In this document: positions 46,871 through 57,572 of the stretch, piece by piece
Numbering within the stretch: the stretch's first letter is position 1
Layout of the letters: each line of letters begins with the position of its first letter
Origin: Ectocarpus siliculosus
Lineage: Eukaryota > Sar > Phaeophyceae > Ectocarpales > Ectocarpaceae
Length of the DNA stretch: 64,000 nucleotides
Assembly (NCBI GenBank): GCA_000310025.1
Contig: FN649744.1
Coordinates: forward strand, 540,025 to 604,024
Direction of reading: 5' to 3'
Made by a program: the position numbers and the translations under genes
The notes under the pieces: model-generated
Seen by the model: only the letters and a program-made list of their open reading frames with translations
Database searches by the model: none
Told to the model about the DNA's origin: nothing

Positions 46871-47613
46871 GTATATGCATCACATTCATGCCCTGCCCAA
46901 AAATAGCATTGGTCCGCAGTTCTTTCTCTCCTCGCTGCGTGCCTCCCACATCACGCGCTCGACAGCAAGCCCCACTACACACACTACACACCCTCACTGG
47001 TGCACAAGAAGGAGTGTGACGACGTGCTTTGGACAGCCACATGAACGTGTAGTAGAGGCAGTACAATCCATTCTTCTTGAGAAAGCACTGGGCATGTATG
47101 TGGTCGTTCAAGTGGCATGAAATTTAATGGGTGGATGGGTGATGATGCACGCCTTCGGGAAGTCGTATGTTGTGTGGATTTATTTTCTTTCCGCGGCCCA
47201 TTCAACATCTCCAAAGTGATTCCACCTTCTTTTTTTCCGCTGCAACTTGCTAATGTCTGGTGATTCTACACGAACGAGCGAGTACGTTTTGTTTGTCCGA
47301 GCTTTCTCATCTACACCTCCCAGCCCAACACCAACGTTCACCTGCTCACCAACCTATTGTACAGGCCAAGATGTTTGTGCATGTCCAGTTCGTGGACTCC
47401 ATGCGGACGCATCCCTTCGCACCCCTTCGGTGTTGCAACAGACAATAGTACGTAAGCAAGAGGAATGACAAGTAGACCAACAAGTCAATCACCTCACAAC
47501 GCCGATAACAAGCGTCTTGCGGAACGAGCGTCTCGCGGAACGCTTCTCTCTTCGTGGCAGCGAAAGGCTCCAACAAGCCTTGAATGTCTTTTTTACCAAA
47601 CCGTGGTACAAAA
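46871..47613. other. No gene seen
   Basis: Short ORFs only, with no recognisable family. Confidence 0.4.
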
Positions 47614-48212
47614 GCGCCCTAGGCTGCCCTGTGTGAAACGCACATGAGAACCCCTGCTTTGGTGGTGGTCCACTGTGTGATGCTCCTCCTCGGCCTCTGC
47701 TCGCTGTACACAATTTCCCCAGCCGCATCTCCCCTTTTTGGTGGTAATACCATGCATTGGTAAAACGGTACATCGCCAGGTCCTGGATTTTTTTTCTTAC
47801 TTGACTTCAGCATGAAAAGAGTCGCCACGTACGCATATTTTGTGGTCACTTTTCATACTGAAGCCAAGCTTCGTCTGGCAACAAACTCGGCACTTGGAAA
47901 CCCCTTGGCCAATGACGGACAAAAAAATTGGGATATGTTTCTTTGTGGAAGGACTGCGCAATAATTATAGAGGAGTTTTTTTTACAATAGCTTCAGCTTC
48001 TCAGACCAATATCCGTGGAAGTTTCATTCGACTCCCCCACCCCTTGCCCGACCCAGCCCGAAATGTTGATCTCGAGCTACAGTGCAAATCTCGCGGAGTG
48101 TTGAGTATGGTTCGGTGGGGAATCGCAGATCATGACCCCTCCGCGAGTTTGAGGAGCTTCCGCTTCTTCCTGTGGCCGACAAGAGTTGGCCTTGTCCGTG
48201 TCGCCACCCAAA
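47614..48212 (+). repeat. Dispersed repeat pair, arrangement A-B
   Basis: Block A (47614-47940) has CCTAGGCTGCCCTGTGTG, TGTGTGATGC and ACTGAAGCCAAG. Block B (48020-48212) has GATCTCGAGCTACAGTGC, GTATGGTTCGGT and GGGGAATCGCA. Both recur at 55.5-56.5 kb in the opposite order (B then A). No coding frame is kept between copies, so these look like non-coding parts (LTR or UTR) of a mobile element. Confidence 0.7.
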
Positions 48213-49949
48213 CGCGGCGGTGGAACAGACAAAGAGGGTCCGTGCTGTGCATCTCATCTTTTTTATTTTTTTCTTGCGTAGTGAACAGGGCTTCCCGCCT
48301 TGCTTGGTGGTTTGTATCCCTCAGGCTGTTGTTGTGATGCACCACAGCGGGCATCTCGGAGGTACACTGTCTCTCTGTCTGTTAGGGTTGAACACCCGCA
48401 CGCGTCACTCATTCCCCAAAACGTGCACGGACAGCAACAATCATCGTTGCTCTCGTTCATTAGCATGTTTCGGAATTCATATCTCTGTCGGCCTTTTGTT
48501 GTGTCTTCCATGCGCGCGCGTGTTTTTTTTCGGTTTTGTTTTTTGTGTGGTTGCTTTGAGTTGAGCAGTATTTCTGGACCGCATATGAAGCAGGGTTTCC
48601 GGACCGCTTGTCAACCGCCGCGATCGCTGCCCCTGGTCTTGCTGCAACATGGTTTGGTGGTGTGATGTGCATGTACACGGCTACACAGGTCTACGTCGAA
48701 CGTTGACAAGCTGACAAGTTGTGCAACTGCCCGTCTCTCTTGACTTTTACCCGTCCCTCCGCCCATCTCGCCCATGCTCATACTGTTGTCGGTGTGTGCC
48801 GTAACTGCGAGAGAGCCGAGAGCCGAGAGCCACCAATTGATGACGCTTTCCATGTCACACAGAGTGCAGTTAGTCAGGCACGTGCACATACGCCTTCGCC
48901 CATATCTCTCTTTTCTCTTCTCTCCGGTCCCTCCCCTTTCCGGCTCTTCGAACACTTGTAAATAATTTTGTTTTGTAGGGTCCGCGAAGCGTTTGTCCCC
49001 GGTTTATTGCGATTGATTGCCGCCGTTGCCGCTCCCGATTGTTCGAGAGTACATGAGATGGCCTCGAGGAGCACGCTAACATTAGAAGCGGTTCACGGTG
49101 GGCAAAGGACTTCCTCTACGTGTGTGTACCTTTTCTGCATAGGATTCGCGAACTCTCTCCCATTATTACTCTCGGTCCTGTCCCAAGTATTACATTTCGT
49201 CTACTGCTTGCTGCTATTCCTGCTTTCTTTCATACCTCCGGGTCTCTCCGCGTATTCATTTCTATTGTAACAACAGTTTTGTTGGGGGCCCCCAACCACC
49301 AAAAACTCCATTTTCACCTTTATTGGACGGGTCTCGGATAGTTGCAGGTAGCAGAATTTTTTTCCTTACAACAACACCTTCAGCAGAAGCTCAAACACGC
49401 AGTATGCCTTCCGAGACATCCAAGGCGTGTGTATGGGAGGGCGAGGCCATCGTCCATGATCATGAGAACCAGCCCCGCCAACTGCCCCAAGTTCCGAAGA
49501 CGACGCTTTGTTTGTTTGTTTGGTTGAGTTTGGGGGCGTGTTTCCTTGCCACATCCTGTCACCTGGTCGGGCCCACAGACAGGTGTTTTACCCCCTCCAT
49601 CCACTCGTTCACACACGCAAGCCAGGTTGAGATGGGGAAAACCCAGACTATATTGTATGAGACTATATTGTACGTACGCCCTCTGCCTCTCTCCCCTCCC
49701 GTCAATCTCCCGTCCGGCTCATTTTTTGGGAGACGAAAAGCTAGACTGGGGTCCGCCCACATGCAAAAAATGAGCAGAGCGCGTTCTGGGTGATCTTATC
49801 TGAATAGGATAATTTAGGCTGTCTTCGTGCGTATCCAGATGTATGTACGTACATCTCAGCAAGCACTCTCGGCAGTATTATAGTAGGATTTCCTCGCCTG
49901 AAGAAGTAGTGCATGTACGCAGGGGCGTGGGGGCGGGGGTGTGTGTGTG
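48213..49949. other. No gene seen
   Basis: Pyrimidine-rich stretches and short ORFs without family resemblance. A GT microsatellite lies at 49940-49955, just before the next repeat. Confidence 0.4.
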
Positions 49950-50492
49950 TGTGTACTCATAGTCGTGCATGCCGTAGTCGTTAGACCATTGACCTCGCAT
50001 CCCTACAAAGCCGGGACGGAGCACGCCGGGTTCTCGCCGCGGACCAGGCTCTCACGTCACCAAGCGCGAAGCGCCGTGAGGTATTCGGCGAGTCGCATGA
50101 AGGGTGCGCTGCATCCTGCTAAGGGTGTTCGGAATCTTGTGCTTACTTCCTTGCGTACGGATGACAGCTGCGTATGACTCAATTTATTTTCTGGTGCTTT
50201 CACTTCCGGAGACAGTTGTAAGCTCTGTGTAACTACCTCGAGGGTGTTTGACCAATTTATCACAACGTACGATTATCCCCTTTGCGCGGAGTGTGGGTTC
50301 TCGACCCCGCACAACATAATCTACTCGACCACCATTCATGGTTACCGCAAAAAAAAACCAAAGGCAACAAGAAAAGCGGTAACCTGGTTGCTGAGTTCAC
50401 GAAGTGAATCGACTTGTTTTACAACATCACTGCCAAGCGACGAAAACCCAACCCCGATGGCAAACGCCGGGGGGGGGGGGGGGGGGGGGGGG
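49950..50492 (-). mobile_element. G-tract-associated LINE-like 3' end, copy 1
   Basis: Begins TGTACTCATAGTCGTGCATG after a G-rich run and includes GTTAGACCATTGACC. Conserved sequence follows for about 450 bp, then one unit of the roughly 68-bp repeat (ACAACATCACTGCCAAGCGA), ending in a G-run at 50469-50492. Copies 2 and 3 lie at 52829 and 57573. The first 60 bp resemble the reverse complement of the LINE 3' end at 10.2 kb, so the minus strand is taken as the element's sense strand. Confidence 0.7.
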
Positions 50493-50527
50493 AACCCTAA
50501 ATTGCGGAGTCCGAAACAATTTGATCT

Positions 50528-50627
50528 NNNNNNNNNNNNNNNNNNNNNNNNNNNNNNNNNNNNNNNNNNNNNNNNNNNNNNNNNNNNNNNNNNNNNNNNN
50601 NNNNNNNNNNNNNNNNNNNNNNNNNNN
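50528..50627. other. Assembly gap (100 N)
   Basis: Exactly 100 unknown bases, preceded closely by one G-run (50469-50492) and followed directly by another (50628-50643). Long G-tracts probably broke the assembly, so sequence here may be missing or misjoined. Confidence 1.
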
Positions 50628-50643
50628 GGGGGGGGGGGGGGGG

Positions 50644-50720
50644 CGTACTCTGGTGTTTTGCATGCCTTAGCGGTTAGACCATTGACCACGCGTCCTCGAG
50701 AGGACGGAGCAGTGTGTGTG
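50644..50720 (-). mobile_element. LINE 3'-end fragment beside a G-run
   Basis: GCGTACTCTGGTGTTTTGCA through AGAGGACGGAGCA is nearly the reverse complement of the LINE 3' end at 10200-10277. It starts straight after the G-run 50628-50643. Beyond about 50720 similarity fades. Confidence 0.75.
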
Positions 50721-51065
50721 TGTGCGTGGGGTGTTAAGGAGAAGAGCTGGGGCCGAACACCGAAATCAAGCTCAGCCAATTTTTCAAGGTCTCTGGAGGG
50801 CCTCAATCAAACAAGAGAGGGGCAAAGGTGCCACCGGCGATGAAAAGGCGTCCAATCGCAACACCATGCAAATCAGCAAGACCAGAAAATCGTTGAGTTG
50901 ATGCACCGGGTGTTTTCGTATCTTCTAGTTTTACCATGATGTGGGTTGCCGTAAACACATTCAGACGTGTGACTGTGTGCACAGAGAGCGGAAAAAGAAA
51001 AAAAACGAGGCCAGCGCAAAACCAAAACACAAAACAGCCAACCGACAATCATCATCTTTTACGAA

Positions 51066-51403
51066 GTGGTCACAGCACGCACACTTCTTGATCTAGCTCA
51101 CCCACAAGTTGTAGCATAGGCGTGGTCACAGTACGCACACTTCTATACATCTTCTAGCCCTCCCGCAAGTTGAAGCATAGGCGTGGTCACAACACACACA
51201 CCTCGTTGTTTAGCTCAACCGCAAATTTGTAGCATAGCGGTCACAACACGTACACTTCTTTGTCTAGCTCACCCGCAAAGTTGTAGATTGAGCGTGGTCA
51301 CGACACACACGCTCCTTCGTCTAGCTCACCCGCAAAATTGTAGCTCAAGCGTGGTCACAACATACACAAACAACCCTAACCCTATTTTCTAGCTCACCCG
51401 CAA
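51066..51403 (-). repeat. Minisatellite, six units of about 57 bp, carrying splice-donor copies
   Basis: Six imperfect units share GTGGTCACAACACACAC ... TCTAGCTCACCCGCAA. The last plus-strand unit overlaps the end of exon 3 of the phosphatase-like gene. Its TTGCGGGTGAGC (minus strand) is that exon's 5' splice site, so the units carry close copies of the donor. The last unit also has CCCTAACCCTA. The array lies in the intron downstream of exon 3. Confidence 0.88.
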
Positions 51404-52372
51404 GGAGCCCGATCGCCGTTTCGGGTGATGATCTGCACCGCAAGAAGCTCGCTCCGGTGGGGGCGCTTGTACGCCAGCGAGTCAAGCGCTCCTGGGAACG
51501 GCGCGTGGCAGTAGTAGTTGTTCTGCTGGTACTCCCCGAGTTTTGCCACCTGGTAAGGGGGCAAGGTTAAAGGGACACGAGGGACGGGGTGAGGGAAAAG
51601 AAAAAAGAAAAAGAGTTTCAGATGCACGATCCACGATGCCGTTTTATGACGCGCCTAACAACAACGACAACCTGCGGCAACAGCAGCAGGAGGAGGGGCA
51701 AGAGACAGCAGCAGCGACAAAAACGGCACCAGACACAACCAGATGGGGAACCAGCGTACAGCAGCAAAGCAGACAAGAAACAGTAGCAAGAGACGAAAAA
51801 AAGCAGCACACATAGCAAGAGACACAAACAGCCGGGGACACAGCATAAGAAACAAGACGGGGGCGGCCGGACGTCCAGGTGCAGGGGCCAGCAAAACCCA
51901 CCTCCGGGTTGGACTTCATGAAACTGTCGTTATGCTCGCGCTTCCTTCGTTGCTCCGAGTCCGCCCTGCCCACCTTTGAGGGGCGGTCGAATAGGAGTGA
52001 AGACAGGAAACAGGGAAAGATATCACACAAGAAAATGTTAATTTATCTCGTATGTGGATAGAGATGAATCCGCCCTGCCCAAAAGGTCACAGGAGGCGGG
52101 ATGGGTGAAGAGGGGGAAAACGGAAAAAAAAGAAGAAGTTAGCCTTATCCCGGACTTACCCGTGGATAGAGATGATTCTTAATTGATAGTTTTGCGTTAG
52201 TAAGGACACAACGTGTAGGGATTCGTCGTGTTATACGGATAGGGATTCGTTGTGTTATACGGATAAGGATTCGTTGTGTTATACGGGTAGGGATTCGTTG
52301 TGCTGTACGGAAGTACTTCGAAGTATGTCTTGTAAGAAGACTCAGAACAAGACAGCCCAACAGCAGAAGCAT
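51398..52372 (-). CDS. Histidine-acid-phosphatase-like membrane protein, 5' exons only
   Basis: Three minus-strand exons join in phase: 52372-52160, 51973-51902 and 51549-51398, giving 145 residues before the frame enters an unresolved intron. A hydrophobic N-terminal segment (MLLLLGCLVLSLL) looks like a signal anchor. A stem built of 8-residue repeats (TQRIPIRI type) follows, then YYCHAPFPGA and the motif TRNGDRAP. The order (anchor, stem, YC-x-P, RHGxRxP) fits the type II Golgi phosphatases related to PXYLP1. The catalytic His of RHGxRxP is Asn here (AAC). I found no later exon with the family's second catalytic HD motif. The region downstream is minisatellite, repeats and a gap. It may be a 5' remnant, an inactive paralogue, or a gene cut by the gap. 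Confidence 0.6.
52217..52310 (-). repeat. 24-bp coding tandem repeat
   Basis: Four units of about 24 bp (GGGATTCGTTGTGTTATACG type) inside exon 1 of the phosphatase-like gene. On the minus strand each unit encodes eight residues (TQRIPIRI and variants), so length changes keep the frame. Placed just after the membrane anchor, they lengthen the stem. Confidence 0.85.
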
Positions 52373-52498
52373 TGAAGAGGCGGAGGACGGAACAAAAAGT
52401 AGCTAAAGAAACAGGTAGGTGTGTTCGTTGTACAAGGCACGAACTCGCTACAGCAGCACATTGTCGGAACTGATAAAATCTTGCGGGGGGGGGGGGGG

Positions 52499-52806
52499 CG
52501 TACTCATTTGTTGCTTGCCGTAGTCATTTGACCATTGACCACGCGTCCCTTTCGAGACGGAGCACCGTTCCTACCCCTACTAAAAACCCCCCCAACATTT
52601 GGGAACTCTTTACGTTTCTGCCCCAAACTCCCAAAAAATTTCTTGGCCATCTTATCCCCGTCCCCTAGGGCCCCTTGGGCCCCCCATCTATCCCCAATTA
52701 TCCCGATCGTTTTTTCCCTGTTGTCTAATTTACCAAACTTGTCCATGTCCCACCCTCTCTGTCTCATTTCCCCCTCGAAAACCTCTCTTTCCTTCCTGGA
52801 CAACTC
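52499..52806 (-). mobile_element. 5'-truncated LINE 3' end between two G-runs
   Basis: The minus strand encodes REKTIGIIGDRW and KMAKKFFGSLGQKRKEF, clearly related to the C-terminus of the LINE at 10.05-10.15 kb (REERTIAVLGSRKWFEKAGR). The 3' end (CGTACTCATTTGTTGCTTGC on plus) directly abuts a G-run (52485-52498). The truncated 5' end abuts another (52807-52828). Confidence 0.8.
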
Positions 52807-52828
52807 GGGGGGGGGGGGGGGGGGGGGG

Positions 52829-53258
52829 TGTACTCATAGTCGTGCATGCCGTAGTCGTTTGATCATGGACCTCGCATCCCTACAAAGCCGGGACGGAGCA
52901 CGCCGGGTTCTCACCGGACCAGGCTCTCACATCACCAAGTGCGAAGCGCCGTGAGGTATTTGGCGAGTCGCATGAAGGGTGAGCTGCCATCCTGCTAAGG
53001 GTGTTCGGCATGTTGTGCTTACTTCCTTGCGTACGGATGACAGCTATGTATGACTTAATTTATTTTCTGGTGCTTTCACTTCCAGAGAAGCTTGACCATT
53101 TTAACACAACGTGGTGCGATCATCCCCCGTTGCGCGGAGTGAGGTTTCTCGACCCCGCATAACATGATCTACTCGAACACCATTATGGTTACCGCCAAAA
53201 AAAAACCGAGGTAAAAAAAAAAACGGTAACCTGGTTGCCGAGTTCACGAAGTGAAATG
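52829..53258 (-). mobile_element. G-tract-associated LINE-like 3' end, copy 2
   Basis: Same sequence as the repeats at 49950 and 57573, starting right after the 22-base G-run. It leads without a break into the VNTR at 53259. Confidence 0.75.
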
Positions 53259-53540
53259 GCTTGTTTTACAACGTCGTTGCCAAGCGACGAAAACCCAATC
53301 CCGATGGCAAACACCGAGTGGGGGGGCTTGTTTTACAACGTCGTTGCCAAGCGACGAAAACCCAAACCCCGATGGCAAACACCGGGGGGGGCGGCTTGTT
53401 TTACAACGTCGTTGCCAAGCGACGAAAACCCAACCTCGATCACCGGGGGAGGGGGGGAGGCGGCTTGTTTAACAACGTTGTTGCCAAGCGACGAAAACCC
53501 AACCCCGATGGCAAACACCGAGGGGGGCGTGGGGGGGAAT
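53259..53540. repeat. VNTR, four units of about 68 bp ending in G-runs
   Basis: Units read GGCTTGTTTTACAACGTCGT, TGCCAAGCGACGAAAACCCA, CCCCGATGGCAAACACCG, then a variable G-run. CGTCG...CGACG in each unit can pair as a hairpin. The same unit occurs once at 50420 and in the array at 58036-58430. Confidence 0.9.
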
Positions 53541-53889
53541 TTTATTTTTTGTCCACTCGGTGCCGGTCGTGGACTGTTCTTTTTCGAGCGGAACTTGGGT
53601 CACTCCTCTGCGCAGAAATGTTCTCTTCAGGAGCCCGCGAGCATGATTATGATTTACACGCGCCGAGACCCAACCATGATATTGATTCAACGAGACCCCG
53701 ACCGCGTGACCGCAGTCGTCACCTTGTACCGCTGCTGAGGGATCGCCGTCTGCCGGGTTGGCTCATGGCGGGCGGAAGCCCAGGCCACCCTTTGTGGCGA
53801 CCGTCACGGTACCGCTCCTGTCGTCGCTACTCCCATCAACGGTGGGGCTGCTTCGTTCGCGAGTGCGCGCGTCCCAATCCGCCGGCGGA

Positions 53890-54240
53890 GAAACATGACT
53901 GCCGGTGGTGCCCCGTCTCGCCGCCGGTGCAGCTACCGATGCTACCGCTCTAGCTGCGAGTGCCTGCGGCCCGGCCGTCCCCCCGGCCGGCGCCGCGGGG
54001 AACACATGACTACCAGTTGTTCCCCCTCTCGCCGCCGGTGCTGTTGCCGATGCTGCCGCGCCCACCGCGAGTTCCTGCGGCCCGGCCGTCTCCCTACGCC
54101 GCCGCGGGGAAAACCCTGCCGCCAAGGTTCACCGCTCTCGCCACCGGTGCTGCGACCGATTCTGCCGCTCCTTCCGAGAGTGCCTGTGGCCCGGCCGTCT
54201 CCCGCGCTGCCGCCGCCGCCGCGGCCCAAATTCTGCCGCC
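53890..54240. repeat. GC-rich minisatellite, period about 110 bp
   Basis: At least three and a half units marked by ACATGACTGCCGG / CTCTCGCCGCCGGTGC / CTGCGGCCCGGCCGTC. The minus strand is open through several units (TAGPQALAARAVASVAAPAA type), but plus-strand frames are open too, as expected at this GC content. I do not call a gene. Confidence 0.75.
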
Positions 54241-54757
54241 GAGGGTCACCCCTCTCGCCGCCAGTGCCGTTGCAGGCCATCCGGTGGAAGCCTCTCGCCA
54301 AAGGACCGACATGCTTCAGGCCCTCTCAGCCTGTCGGGGAGAAGTGCTTGAGGCGTTTGTTCGTGCGATTTTTTCGGGTTTACTTCTCTGTTTTATGTAT
54401 GTATTCTGTCATCGTACGTTTTCTTCGGATGGATTTAGTTCTTTGGTCCTGTCATCGTCGGCACCGTAGTTTCAAGGTCTTCATCGCGGTCTGGACGTCT
54501 TCATTCTTCAGTCAATTTGTTCTTGCTGTGTCTCGTACTCGAGAGTGTTACCGTAGTAAGCACTTGCGGCTTCCCGAAAAAAAACAAGGGAAGCTTCCGA
54601 CACGCAACGCCGACGAAACTCATCGAGGAGTTGCACATCACTATATTATAGAAGAGGGTTTTGGACCCTCCTAGTACTGGAAACCCAAATGGGGACACAA
54701 CAATTGGTCCATAAATTTCGTCGGTCCAAAGGTTCAGTGTTCTCGTGGTAGGTAGGA

Positions 54758-55216
54758 GTGGTTGTTAAGAAAAGCAAGAACGTGGCAAACGCCTTGTCTC
54801 AAGCATGTGACCAAGGAATATTTTTTCTCGTGTTGTTCTTCGCATTTTTATTTGAAAAGAACTGGGAAAACTTGAAAGCTTTCGCATTTTTGACCGAGCT
54901 AGCCGATTTCGAAAAAGAGTGCGGCAAGCGACTCCTCTCGGGAACCCCTGTAAGCATTTTTTTTTTCTCGAGAAAAACTCATTTACTCGAGATATATCCA
55001 ATATTCACGAATAACAACCGCGACTTGAATGCTTTCGCATTTTTGACCCAGCTACCCGATTTCGAAAAAGAGTGCGGTAAACGACTCCTCTCATCAATCT
55101 TTATAGTTGTAATAAGTGTTTTTTTCGAAAAAACTCTCCTTCTCGAGTTGTTCCCTGTATTATCTATATTCATTGGAGAAATTCTCCCAGTCTTTAGCTT
55201 TTTGGCTCCAAAATGA
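54758..55216 (+). CDS. Unassigned ORF with in-frame internal duplication
   Basis: A 152-codon frame with hydrophobic stretches contains two copies, 153 bp apart, of a segment reading AFAFLTELADFEKECGKRLL and AFAFLTQLPDFEKECGKRLL. The spacing keeps the frame. Flanking repeats (GACCCTCCTAGTACTGGAA) occur at 54666 and 55400. Probably part of a repeat rather than a gene. Confidence 0.2.
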   Translation: MVVKKSKNVANALSQACDQGIFFLVLFFAFLFEKNWENLKAFAFLTELADFEKECGKRLLSGTPVSIFFFSRKTHLLEIYPIFTNNNRDLNAFAFLTQLPDFEKECGKRLLSSIFIVVISVFFEKTLLLELFPVLSIFIGEILPVFSFLAPK

Positions 55217-55492
55217 CTTGGAAATAGAGCAGGCCCAAATAGGTCGACCATTTGTTTTGCCGGAACCTTTTTTCCTCGCCTTGTTGTGGGGATCAAAACG
55301 ATGGCTGGAATGCCGGCCGACTCGTTTTCTTTCGAATGTCATGGCTAAAACCGCGACTGGACAAATTGTTGTGCATGGGCCACACATCGGTGAGGGTTTT
55401 GACCCTCCTAGTACTGGAAGCCCAAATGGGGACACTTTGGGGACACATGATTCAAGTTCTGAAGATCGTTCGATATCCGTGTGTGGGTGGGT

Positions 55493-56500
55493 GGAACTTT
55501 CATTCGCATGGCCCACCCCTTGTTCGACCCTGTCTCAAATGCTGATCTCGAGCTACAGTGCTACTCTAGTGGTGCCTCAAGTATGGTTCGGTAGGGAATC
55601 GCAAACCATGACTCCTCCCCGAGTTTGAGCAACCTCCACCTCCTCTGGCCGACACGACTCGGCCTTGACTGTTCCTTGTCTGTATCGCCATGGGCACGGA
55701 TGGTCGAAAACTGACTGTTTTTTTGGGGTGCGCGTGAGATCGGCACTATCTAACTTCACGCGAAAACAGAACCAATCATGGTCTCCAACAACATTTGCTG
55801 TAGTCAATCTTCTAGCAGCGTATTGAACCATTGCAGCAACCTTTTTTGGGTACGTGAGCCTTTGACCACGGGAGGAATCGACCGCGTCAAAAGTGTTAGA
55901 ATATGTACCATACTCGGAGTCTGGAGGATGCTCCTTTTTCTTCTTGTGCACGTACCGTAGCGTAGGTGGCAAAATAAATCACGCCCCCATCATTATTTAC
56001 GAATAATAGTGTTGGTCCACAACGACGAGGATGCCAAACGATGCGTTTAGTTTTTTTTCGGCAAGCTATCGGTTGTCCTCGGTGAGCGAGCGTGTCGCTG
56101 TGTGCGCTCTTGACCTTACTAACCACTAAAAAACTTTAAAGCTTCAGACAGGCAAAGGCCTATTTACCGCACTGTAGTCACCCTAGGCTCCGCTGTGTCC
56201 ATCGTACGTGAGAACCCTTGGCCTATCTATCATGTTTGGCTGAGGTGGTACTCTGTGTGACACGCTGTGTGATGCCTCTCCTGGGCCTCTCACTTGCTGT
56301 ACATCTCCCGACCCGCGTGTGCCCCCTAGGTCGTAAAACTGCACATTGCTGTCAGTGGAAATATTTGCTGACTTGGCTGAATATGAATAGTGTCCCCACG
56401 TGTTTTGGGAACACTTTTGATACTGAAGCCAAGTCACCCTTTGTCTGGTAAGGAGCTCAAATTCTTTGGGCTGTAACCCCTCGCCCATGACTGACAAACT
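55493..56500 (+). repeat. Dispersed repeat pair, arrangement B-A
   Basis: Block B (55493-55695) and block A (56188-56500) are diverged copies of the blocks at 48020-48212 and 47614-47940, in reversed order and both on the plus strand. Confidence 0.65.
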
Positions 56501-57572
56501 TTTTGCGCCATTTGTTTTGCGGAGGGACCAGGTGCTAGGAGGGAGGGATATGCCGTATCTTTCCAACGTCGTGATGAAGAATTTTCACTTGCTGTCGTAC
56601 ACGAAGAGTTATTAACACTTGTGTTCTTTTTGACGGGGTCCTTCATGTATTGCAAACTAATCGGTAATTCCTTTAAACTTGGCGTCATCGGCAGGACTGC
56701 CAATTTTTTAAATCAAGTTAGGGCCCCATTATGTGGACACACACCCCTTGTGTGTCCTATATACTATGGCGACAGTCCCCCCATTTTTCGTCGTGAGACG
56801 TGCACTACTCTTTTCAGTGTATGCAGAGCACTCCACTTGCAGTGTATATTTTTTCGTCCAACTATCCAGGATCACACAGGAGGGTGTAAACACCGGGGCT
56901 TTTTTCTTCTTTTTCTTTCAAATTGTTTTGTTTCCTGGCCCCACCTTCCTCCTGTGGTGTGTGCTGGATTTTGTCTTTTATCGTGAGAAGGGTCCAGCCG
57001 TCCCGTTCCCTCATCAACGGTGCTAACGTCGACGTTCCCAAGCTCGGTAGAGCTTGGGTCTCTGTCGACCAAATTCACTTTTTTCTGTCCGTGTCATTTT
57101 TATTCGATCGAAGCGAGATTTCTAATCTTGCCCGAGGTCTCAGCGCAATATAGCGCTCCATGAAGAAAAACAACTTCTGCGTGTGTCTCTAACGCTTTCT
57201 CTATAGGTTTTAGAGGACATAACTTGATTTTAAAGGGGGTCAGGACATTAATTTTTCGGAGCACGCAGAGGATGCAGCTGCAGAACACACGCACAGCTAC
57301 ACACGCAAACCAGACGACACACACACGCACAGAGGGCGCAGGGGATAGAACAGCTGTAAAAGCCGCGCCCGGGTCGTTGTTTGTTCAAACCGAGACATTG
57401 CATGGTGCCCTCCTCTTCATCTGTTGCTGTTGACCCTCGCGGAAACAGTAGAATGAGGACAGCAGCAGCCCCAAGGCCTCCAAATCGCTTATTCCTTCGG
57501 CGCTGTGCTGCTTCGTGAGTAGTGGGGGCTCGGGTGCTGCTCTAGAAGGCGTGGGGAGGGGGGGGGGGGGGG
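56501..57572. other. No gene seen
   Basis: T-rich and CA-rich low-complexity stretches. A minus-strand frame at 57440-57530 (QHSAEGISDLEALGLLLSSF) looks protein-like but could not be tied to neighbouring exons. Ends in a G-run (57557-57572). Confidence 0.35.

Noticed and set aside
50244-50843. ORF spanning the run of Ns
   Set aside because: Artefact of translating the assembly gap and G-runs.
51372-51384. Interstitial telomere repeat (CCCTAACCCTA), also AGGGTTAGGGTTA at 59007
   Set aside because: Only about two units at each place; chance or part of the repeat unit.
51066-51403. CRISPR array
   Set aside because: Eukaryotic context; the repeat is a continuous imperfect minisatellite without unique spacers of constant length or cas genes.
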